Positions 8,682-16,356 of a stretch of DNA of 64,000 nucleotides are shown here, in pieces. The notes under the pieces are model-generated. The model saw only the letters and a program-made list of their open reading frames with translations. It did no database searches and was not told the DNA's origin. How positions within the stretch are numbered: the stretch's first letter is position 1; each line of letters begins with the position of its first letter. Made by a program: the position numbers and the translations under genes. The stretch spans positions 1-64,000 of the forward strand of contig JAILFH010000089.1 of the NCBI GenBank assembly GCA_024697645.1, in the 5' to 3' direction. The stretch is from Prevotella sp. GTDB taxonomy: Bacteria; Bacteroidota; Bacteroidia; Bacteroidales; Bacteroidaceae.

Positions 8682-10460
8682 ATGAAAGCTAACGATTTGT
8701 TTTTGCTAAAGGTTTTTAGCACACATACTGTTTTTGAAATTCCTTACTATCAACGTGCATACGTTTGGGGGGAAGATAATTGGAAAAGGTTTTTAGAGGA
8801 TATGGAAAACATATCACTTGTAGAAAAACCATACTTTATTGGTTCATTGATTCTTAAACAGAAAGAAACGGAGACAGGTAGCACATATAGTGATGTGCGT
8901 GTGGTTATTGACGGACAACAACGCCTAACAACCATTACTATCTTTTTCAAAGTCCTAAGTTTGAAAAGAAATAGACCGCAAATTTTCAATGATTTTCTGA
9001 TAACACTTAGCGACGAGTCTGACGAGAGAGAAATCTCTATCCACCATAACCACATTGACAAAGAGGCTTTTAACAAAATCGTTAATCTTACAGAACCACT
9101 GGATTTGTCTGTTGATGAAAACGGAAAGAAAATAGAGGTTCATAATCGTATCATTCAGATGTATAATTATTTCAACAAAAATCTGAATGTTGATAAGATA
9201 TCATCTGACAAGGTAAAGAGATTATTACATTTTGTAGTGATAGATTTAGGCTCAGAAGAGAATGAGCAACAAATATTTGACACGATTAATTCTCTTGGTG
9301 TTACTTTAACTACGTCAGAACTTTTGAAGAACTATCTCTTCGATGAGAAAAATGAGGATAAGTATAACAAATACTGGAAACCCGTATTTGAAGCTGATGA
9401 AGAGCAGAAGAAGTATTGGGACCAAATCGTTTACTCTGGTACAAAAAAGTATCATTTAATAGACCTTTTCCTTTACGCCTTGTTGATGATTAAGATGAGG
9501 GGTGGAGATTATTCTGTATCAACGGAAGACAAGCTGGAATACGAGAAAGTTGCCAAACTCTTTCCTTCTTACAAGGATTTTGTTGCCAAATATATGGGCA
9601 GGGATAAGGGGAAGTTAATGGTAGACATCTATAAATCTGCCAGTCTTTTTAAGGAGAAATTTAATCCAAATTGTAAGAAAGAGTCTGTTACGTCAGACCC
9701 TGGTCTCGAGCGTGTTAACTTAATGATGTTTGCTCTAGATTATACGGTTATGTTGCCATATATTCTTTATGTATTGATGTATGCAGAACCTGATGAACAA
9801 ACTAAAATATTTGATTATATTGAAACTTTCATGATGCGCAGAAGTATTGCTCGTCTTGAAACACGTGGATATAATGCACTATTTACCGATGGACTAATTA
9901 CAAATAGAATACTTACCGCAGAAGAACTGAAAGCCTATGTAAATAGAGACAGGGATGCAACATATAGGGCAGCAAAACAGGAAGAGATTAAAAATGGAAT
10001 TAAGAATATCGTATATATTAATCGGCAAGCTCTCGGTTTCCTGTATATGTTAGAGAGCCGTTTAAGGTCTGACAAACTTGCAGCTACACAACTTTTTGGT
10101 ATAGGCAATTACAGCTTAGAACATTTGCTCCCTAAAAAATGGAGACAATATTGGGATGTGCCTGAAAATGAGGAACTTGCTGAGCAAACAGATGATGCAC
10201 TTTATACATTCGGAAATCTCGCTATTATCCCGGGATCGTTGAATACAAGCATTAGCAATGCCCCATGGTCCGTAAAACTTGCAGGAAAGGGCAATAAGGA
10301 AGGACTTCTTAAAAATGCTAAGGGATTGATAACACTAGATGAGTATCTTGAATTACCAGAATGGAATCTTGAGACTATTAGGTATCGCGCTAAAAAATTG
10401 TATCAACAGATTTTAGCCACATGGTCAGAGCCTTGGGATGTTCAGGAAGAAGATTTTTAA
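8682..10460 (+). CDS. DUF262/DUF1524 (GmrSD-like) protein
   Basis: EIPYYQRAYVWGEDNW, VIDGQQRLTTI, C-terminal YSLEHLLPKKW and FGNLAIIPGSLNTSISNAPWSVK. Confidence 0.85.
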   Translation: MKANDLFLLKVFSTHTVFEIPYYQRAYVWGEDNWKRFLEDMENISLVEKPYFIGSLILKQKETETGSTYSDVRVVIDGQQRLTTITIFFKVLSLKRNRPQIFNDFLITLSDESDEREISIHHNHIDKEAFNKIVNLTEPLDLSVDENGKKIEVHNRIIQMYNYFNKNLNVDKISSDKVKRLLHFVVIDLGSEENEQQIFDTINSLGVTLTTSELLKNYLFDEKNEDKYNKYWKPVFEADEEQKKYWDQIVYSGTKKYHLIDLFLYALLMIKMRGGDYSVSTEDKLEYEKVAKLFPSYKDFVAKYMGRDKGKLMVDIYKSASLFKEKFNPNCKKESVTSDPGLERVNLMMFALDYTVMLPYILYVLMYAEPDEQTKIFDYIETFMMRRSIARLETRGYNALFTDGLITNRILTAEELKAYVNRDRDATYRAAKQEEIKNGIKNIVYINRQALGFLYMLESRLRSDKLAATQLFGIGNYSLEHLLPKKWRQYWDVPENEELAEQTDDALYTFGNLAIIPGSLNTSISNAPWSVKLAGKGNKEGLLKNAKGLITLDEYLELPEWNLETIRYRAKKLYQQILATWSEPWDVQEEDF

Positions 10461-10495
10461 ACATTCAAACAGTTAATATTACGAAACTACAAATT

Positions 10496-10528
10496 AGGCT
10501 GGGTGTCTCTCACGACAACCAGCCTTTG
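10496..10528 (+). terminator. Putative terminator after the DUF262 gene
   Basis: AGGCTGG...CCAGCCT stem, 36 nt after the stop. Confidence 0.4.
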
Positions 10529-10659
10529 TACTATTAACCTACTAATAGTAATATAATACCTTAATTACTTGCAAAGATACATAGTTTTTCAGAAACAAAG
10601 AAAATAATCGAGGAAAACTTTCTGCAAATCTCGTTACACTCTCCTCTATATTCTAGCGA

Positions 10660-10843
10660 AGCGCAGTTGAGAAAAGTTGAGAAGCCTTAGGCTTTTGTTG
10701 AGAAATGTTAGATTGGTTATGAGCAGCATTTCCAAAGTAACAAAGTAAAAAAGTAACAAGGTAACATTCGTGGACGAGTTCCGCCTTTGGCGGCCGTTTC
10801 CAAGGTAACAAGGTAACAAAGTAACAAGGTAACATTCGTGGAC
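10660..10843. repeat. Array of short intergenic repeat words (gtaacaaggtaacaaagtaac, gttgagaa, ccgcctttggcgg hairpins)
   Basis: attcgtggacgagttccgcctttggcggcc occurs twice with gtaacaagg runs between. Confidence 0.8.
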
Positions 10844-11030
10844 GAGTTCCGCCTTTGGCGGCCTTTAGAAAACAAGAAAAAACAAAAGAAAACAGTTAAA
10901 AACATTTGGCGCGATGCGCCAAGAATAGTGACATAAAAAAACCTTCACCTGCAGCGAGCCAATCTGTGAAATCAGTCTAAATCGAAATAAAAATAAATCT
11001 GAGAAAATCTGTGTAATCTGTGGGCAAAAA
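10844..11030 (+). repeat. Dispersed ~185-bp intergenic repeat, copy A
   Basis: gagttccgcctttggcgg...aagaaaacagttaaaaacatttggcgcgatgcgccaagaatagtgacataaaaaa...gcgagccaatctgtgaaat...atctgtgtaatctgtgggcaaaaa. Confidence 0.85.
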
Positions 11031-11365
11031 ATAATGAGTAATTAGAAATTAGTAATGAGTAGTAATGAGTAGTTATGAGCAGCATTTCCAAAGTAACAAA
11101 GTAACATATCCTTGAGATTCGCGTGATACGTGGAAAAAATGAGGAGTCGTGCGAAGCACTTTGAACTTTTGAACAGCCCGAAGGGCGATTGAACTAGGGC
11201 ATAGCCCGTTGAACTGCCCGAAGGGCAAAGTAGCGAAGCGAAGAGTAGCGAAGCGGAATGTTCAATGCCCGAGTGGCAAAATAGTTACAAAAGGACAAAA
11301 GAACGAAAATTTTTGATTCCATAATTAAAAAATGTAAAATAATTTTGGTGTATTCATTTTTTTTG

Positions 11366-11373
11366 TATATTTG
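11366..11373 (+). promoter_or_regulatory. Bacteroidota-type -7 box (TATATTTG), TTTG 18 bp upstream
   Basis: tttg at 11344-11347, N18, tatatttg; ATG at 11404. Confidence 0.6.
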
Positions 11374-11403
11374 CTGCGTCTTACAATGCTAAACTAAAGA
11401 ATT

Positions 11404-11589
11404 ATGGAAAAGAAAATCTTGGAAATCTTGAAGGAATACTACCTCGAACTCACTGACCTCACAGAGGAAGAAGTGGAAAAGATCAGGAGGCAAATTGAAG
11501 CGGAGGAACATGGCGCAATCATCCTGAATGGCTATGATCAGTGGCTGAGGCAAAAGAGTCTGGAGATAACTATTCGCAAGACTACATAG
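11404..11589 (+). CDS. Small hypothetical protein (61 aa)
   Basis: Consensus-like promoter upstream and strong terminator downstream. Confidence 0.6.
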   Translation: MEKKILEILKEYYLELTDLTEEEVEKIRRQIEAEEHGAIILNGYDQWLRQKSLEITIRKTT

Positions 11590-11661
11590 GAATTAATCTG
11601 ACGGCAAAGAATGTCTAAAACGTCCTTTGGAGATGCTAGCCTCCTTGGGTGTATAAATATG

Positions 11662-11700
11662 CAGAATGCTCAGCAATTATGTGTTGAGCATTCTGTTTTC
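11662..11700 (+). terminator. Rho-independent terminator
   Basis: CAGAATGCTCA...TGAGCATTCTG perfect 11-bp stem followed by TTTTC. Confidence 0.85.
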
Positions 11701-11977
11701 TATCCTCTAAACTGACGAAATTGTTAATATTTTTTGTATATTCATAAGCGCCTTAATGGCGCAGGACTTTTCGCTTCGCTACAAAATTTATCGAGGAAGG
11801 AGGAGCGAGGAAGGAGGAACGATGCCCTTCGGGCAGTTCAATGGGCTTCGCCTGGTGAATTTTTAAACACGGATGACACAGATTTTCACGTATTTTTTAA
11901 TGACACGGATTATCGTTCACCGATAAGGGCTTCGCCCAGTTTCAAGTTTACGACATTCTGTCGTGATTTTCGGCGGC

Positions 11978-12036
11978 ACCTCAGCAAATGAAAACAAGAT
12001 CTCTTTGCGTTCGGTTTGCACGAAAATTCAGGTTTC
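11978..12036 (+). repeat. 59-bp dispersed repeat, copy 1
   Basis: 58/59 identical to the reverse complement of 44782-44840. Confidence 0.9.
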
Positions 12037-12082
12037 AAGCGCAGCCACGAATTACTCATTGCTCATTACTAATTTCTCATTA

Positions 12083-12258
12083 TTTTTTGCCCACAGATTA
12101 CACAGATTTTCTCAGATTTATTTTTATCTGATTTACAGATTGGCTCGCTGCAGATGGCGTTTTTTTTATGTCACTATTCTTGGCGCATCGCGCCAAATGT
12201 TTTCTTATGTTTTATTATGTTTTTAATTGTTTTCTTAAAGCCGCCAACGGCGGAACTC
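12083..12258 (-). repeat. Dispersed ~185-bp intergenic repeat, copy B (inverted)
   Basis: ttttttgcccacagattacacagattttctcagattt...ttggctcgctgcag...atgtcactattcttggcgcatcgcgccaaatg...gccgccaacggcggaactc. Confidence 0.85.
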
Positions 12259-12406
12259 ATCAGTTTCTTAACTGAATCCCCTTTGGCTTAGGCCGCTTCC
12301 CCTATGGGGAACGCTCAAACTTTGTTACTTTGGAAATGCTACTCATAACCAATCTCAACATTTCTCAACACCTCTCAACATTTCATAACCGCGCGAAGCG
12401 CCTTCT

Positions 12407-13942
12407 TTATCTTGCGTTGACGGGGACGCGCTCATTGCTTTCGATGAGGTTGCGCATCTCGTGCTGATCGAGGTCGAGGGGCTGAGAGGCGAAGTCGGGG
12501 GTGTTGAAGGAGTAGAGCGTTTCGTCGTAGTATTTCAGGGGATTCTCCTGGGGGAGGAGGAAGGGCTTGGTGGCCCGTCCGTTCTCATCAATCGATGCGA
12601 GGAACAACTGGGAATAGAGACCGTTGGCGCGACGTGAGGTGAAGACAATCCACCGGCTGTTGACATTCCAGTTGTGATAACTGTCGGCTTCATTGCTATT
12701 GATCTCATCAACGGGACGAGCCTCACCAGTCTCCAGATTCAGCAGCCATTGGTCAGACTCCCTGTGCCAGATGCTGAAATAGCCATAGTCGAGTAGGGTG
12801 AACATTAGGAAGCGGCCATCGTAGGAGGGCTTGGGCCAAGTGAGGCTCTTGCCTTTGGCTACGGCATTGAAGAGTGTGTCGACCTTCTGGCCAAACGTGC
12901 CGTCTTCGGGGTCGAAATCGATGCAGCAGAGGTTGTATTGCTCATCCTTATAGTGCATGGGGTAGGCCTGCTGCAGGCATGTGATGAAGTAGAGTTTCCT
13001 GCCGTCGGGCGAGAATACGGGACAATTCTCCGACCAGTCCTTGGTGGAAAGCAGCGAGTCGGAGATAATCTCGTGGGTAGAGGGGCTATAGACGAACACA
13101 TCGGACGACGCATCGAAGACCTCAATGCGGTTCTGATGGGCAACATGGAATCCCTGTCGGGTCTGATTGGTTGAGAATGCACAATACTGCCCAGACGGAT
13201 GCCAATAGGGATAGACCATTGAGCCTCCAAGCGTCTCATTGGTTGCCTTGAGCAACTCCAGTTGGTCGGCCTGCTTGATCACCGTGGCTCCGTGTTCGCC
13301 TCGCACATGATAGACGAACTGAGAGGGATTGGTGCGATTGGAGGTGTGGCAGTTGACGCACATGCCATAGATTTCGGAGTTGTCGATGATGGGAGACTCG
13401 TCGAATGTACTCAGGTCGCGCTGATAGATTCCCATTCGGCTATAGACCTCATAACCCGGGGCGATGCGACGATAGGTCAGTCCCCACTCATCGAGGGCAT
13501 AGTTGCTGACATGAATATCGAAATCGTTGAAGCCAATCCATTTCCCATTAATCTTCGCACAAACCGTCAGCGTCAGTTTTCCACCTCGGTTGGCCGACAC
13601 CAGTTCGTGCCAGTTGTCCTCGTCGAAAGCAGCCCAAGAGCCATTGGCGTGAAGTTCGCCACCCTTGCTTCCCCTGACAACGACATCGACACAATCGACT
13701 TCGCCCATGAGAAGGGCTTTGCCTTCGTGAGTTTCTACTTGGCCATCAGAACGAGTCTGGAGGTTCTCGCTGCTCAGGACGTTGAAGTTGAGCGGCGCGA
13801 TTCCCACGGGAATAGTCACGTCGATATAGTCGGGGAAGATTGGGGGCAGTTGGTCGACCTTCGTCACATTCTCGGGCGTGCTCGTGCAAGCAGAGAACAG
13901 GACGGAAAAGGCGATGGTGACGAATGTAAGGAAATTCTTCAT
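12407..13942 (-). CDS. PD40/TolB-like beta-propeller lipoprotein with one CXXCH motif
   Basis: Lipobox-like VLFSAC; MCVNCHT; repeated SPDGRKLYF-type motifs; paralogous to 45010-46602. Confidence 0.7.
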   Translation of the reverse strand: MKNFLTFVTIAFSVLFSACTSTPENVTKVDQLPPIFPDYIDVTIPVGIAPLNFNVLSSENLQTRSDGQVETHEGKALLMGEVDCVDVVVRGSKGGELHANGSWAAFDEDNWHELVSANRGGKLTLTVCAKINGKWIGFNDFDIHVSNYALDEWGLTYRRIAPGYEVYSRMGIYQRDLSTFDESPIIDNSEIYGMCVNCHTSNRTNPSQFVYHVRGEHGATVIKQADQLELLKATNETLGGSMVYPYWHPSGQYCAFSTNQTRQGFHVAHQNRIEVFDASSDVFVYSPSTHEIISDSLLSTKDWSENCPVFSPDGRKLYFITCLQQAYPMHYKDEQYNLCCIDFDPEDGTFGQKVDTLFNAVAKGKSLTWPKPSYDGRFLMFTLLDYGYFSIWHRESDQWLLNLETGEARPVDEINSNEADSYHNWNVNSRWIVFTSRRANGLYSQLFLASIDENGRATKPFLLPQENPLKYYDETLYSFNTPDFASQPLDLDQHEMRNLIESNERVPVNAR

Positions 13943-13954
13943 CTCAGTCGGGTT

Positions 13955-15259
13955 TTATCGTTGGCGCAGATACTTTTCGAAAGATGCAAATTCCATCGTG
14001 TAGGGAACCTCATCCTTGACCAGACGCATATATTGAACGAACTTGTCGTAGTTGTTTTCAAGCAACGGATAGAGAAGCATGTACTGCATGGCGAGAACAT
14101 TCTCGTGATTCTGCATCAGCAAGAGTCCACAAACCTTGTCGACTTCCTGATCGTTGTAGAGAAAATCCTCACTGAGTCTCATACGGCGCAGACGGCCATA
14201 GAGGGAGTGGCTCATGATCGCAGACTCCCCACGGTTGATCATCGACAGGGTGCGCTGAGCCCATTTCCGATAGATGAGCGTCTTCTCGAGGAGGTGAAGA
14301 TACTTGCGAGCCACGCTGTACTGGCCGTTGATCAGATTGGTCTCAGCGAGACGACGGATGCAGCGGCAACTCTTCTTGTAGTTGGGGGCAGCCTCCATCG
14401 CTTCGAAATAGTAGCGCTGGGCCGTGTTGATGAGTCCCAACTGGAAATAGACCTCGGCGGTGGTGAGCGTGGAGAACGGATCCTTGCTGAACGAAGGGAA
14501 CAGGCCCTCGGGACCATTCTGGAAGAAATCGCCAGCACGATTCCCCAACTGATTGGTCATTCCCAAGGCCAGATTCGTGGCGCAGACGCTCAGAGGCAAG
14601 TCGGGCTGCTGCTTTTCGGCTTTCCGGATGACCTGATTCCAGCGGTTGGCCCTCACGAGCAGGTCATAATCGAGCAACTCGATAGTCTTGGGATTGTAGA
14701 TGTTGGAGATGTCCAGATGCATGGACGGAATGCGATAATGACTGGTTCCGGCAAGCCAGACGAACAGCAGAATCGCGACTACGGCTCCGAGAATCCTATA
14801 TAATTTGTTTCTGAATATTCGAACCAGGAGATCAATCAATATCAATGCGATGATGACGGCAATGATGACCGAATGCATTACATTGACATCGCCCAGGATG
14901 ATCCATAGGAGCAACATGGGGACAAACGACAGGAAAAAGGCCAGATAGGCGTGTCTTTTGCTCCATGTCGGGAGAATGTTTTTCAAGATATCGAGAGAGA
15001 GCCACTGAATCAGGACAAACTCCAAGGTGATAATCAAGGCACCAATCCAATAGTTGTTGTAGAACTGGATGAGGAATTCGGAAATGTAGACAGACAGCCC
15101 GCCCCTTTGTGTCAGATGGGAGACGAAATAGTCGGAACCCGTCTGAAACAACTGGAACTCCTCGTGGTAGTTGAGCATACCCCTAAGCGGTATTGCCCAA
15201 AAGAGATAGATGAGAATACCGACGAGGCAGGTGATGAAATATCTTACAATTTTTTTCAT
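13955..15259 (-). CDS. DUF6057-like multi-TM membrane protein
   Basis: 434 aa with N-terminal TM segments; paralogous to 46880-48754. Confidence 0.6.
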   Translation of the reverse strand: MKKIVRYFITCLVGILIYLFWAIPLRGMLNYHEEFQLFQTGSDYFVSHLTQRGGLSVYISEFLIQFYNNYWIGALIITLEFVLIQWLSLDILKNILPTWSKRHAYLAFFLSFVPMLLLWIILGDVNVMHSVIIAVIIALILIDLLVRIFRNKLYRILGAVVAILLFVWLAGTSHYRIPSMHLDISNIYNPKTIELLDYDLLVRANRWNQVIRKAEKQQPDLPLSVCATNLALGMTNQLGNRAGDFFQNGPEGLFPSFSKDPFSTLTTAEVYFQLGLINTAQRYYFEAMEAAPNYKKSCRCIRRLAETNLINGQYSVARKYLHLLEKTLIYRKWAQRTLSMINRGESAIMSHSLYGRLRRMRLSEDFLYNDQEVDKVCGLLLMQNHENVLAMQYMLLYPLLENNYDKFVQYMRLVKDEVPYTMEFASFEKYLRQR

Positions 15260-15457
15260 GAAGGGTTGAATTTTTGTCGAGGAGCGAGGAACGAGAAACG
15301 AGGAGCGAGATTACCATTCAAACTACTCATAACTGCTCATAACTACTCTAAACGTTAACGTTGAACCTTGGCGTTAACTTTGAACCCTTGAACGCGCGTA
15401 GCGCATTTGAACTTTTGAACAGCGACGAAAGTCGCCTAATATAGCCGCAGTCGATAT

Positions 15458-15511
15458 GTAGCGTCAGCGATATGTAGACGAAGTCGAAGTGTAGCCGCAG
15501 GCGAAATGTAA
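15458..15511 (+). repeat. 54-bp multi-hairpin repeat, copy 1
   Basis: 52/54 identical to the reverse complement of 22096-22149. Confidence 0.85.
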
Positions 15512-15577
15512 AAAGTTCCTTGAACTTTTGAACCGCCCGAAGGGCGAAAGAGTGTTAGGCGTACGAAACATAAAATG

Positions 15578-15613
15578 ATATTTGGCTGTGCCGATGATGA
15601 CACAGCCAAATAT
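15578..15613 (-). terminator. Rho-independent terminator for the susCD locus at 15.6-21.3 kb
   Basis: ATATTTGGCTGTG-N10-CACAGCCAAATAT perfect 13-bp stem 12 bp after the stop of 15625-16335. Confidence 0.8.
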
Positions 15614-15624
15614 GGGTGAGAGAA

Positions 15625-16335
15625 TTACAGTTCGTAGTAGAACTTGGTGATGGTAAGACCATTGTTACTTACGAACAACAGGTCTCTACCTCCGGCGCCC
15701 TTCTTACAGTCGTCGCACATTTGCTGGGTGAATTCGAATGTGAACTTGTCGCCAGCGTGAACTTCTGTGTCCTCTACGTAAGTGGTGCTCCACCAACCAT
15801 TGGTCACACGGATGGTAGTGCCGTCGCCGTTGACTTCCTTGATGTCGAGACACATCTTCTTACCGACCATCCAGTCGTAAGTTTCGTCGCTCAGCGTCGG
15901 GAGTTTACCCTCGGAGTCGCTAAAGCGGAGTGATGCGCCATCCCAGCCGTTACAAGACTGCTCGCCCTGCCATACGACAGTTTCGAGAACAGGAAGTTCG
16001 TATGTCATCTGAGTCACAGTGACAGGATATTGCTTCTCGACGATTTCGCCCTTAGCGTTGAGCATTGTGATGTATACGGTGTTGAGACCCATCTCGCGCA
16101 AAATCAAGTCGGCATAGTTGGCCTTGATGGTCTGCTTGCCATTTGAGATCTGAGCCGTACCCGGAGTGTGAACAGTCACCTGAACGAGGTTGTCGCCATT
16201 CTCCTGAACAAGTGTGGCATCAATCTGATCGCCCGTGAAATTACCGGCTGTGTTTTCAGTAAATTCCTCTACAGGATCACAAGCCGCGAGCATGAGAGCA
16301 AATAGTACAGCCAATGAATATATTAACTTTTTCAT
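15625..16335 (-). CDS. Putative surface lipoprotein downstream of susCD
   Basis: LFALMLAACDP lipobox-like signal; position after susD. Confidence 0.65.
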   Translation of the reverse strand: MKKLIYSLAVLFALMLAACDPVEEFTENTAGNFTGDQIDATLVQENGDNLVQVTVHTPGTAQISNGKQTIKANYADLILREMGLNTVYITMLNAKGEIVEKQYPVTVTQMTYELPVLETVVWQGEQSCNGWDGASLRFSDSEGKLPTLSDETYDWMVGKKMCLDIKEVNGDGTTIRVTNGWWSTTYVEDTEVHAGDKFTFEFTQQMCDDCKKGAGGRDLLFVSNNGLTITKFYYEL

Positions 16336-16356
16336 ATCTTATCTTACTTTTATGAA

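Noticed and set aside
13262-14803. 513-aa plus-strand ORF
   Set aside because: Antisense across the PD40/DUF6057 junction; composition and lack of motifs fit a shadow ORF of GC-rich coding DNA.
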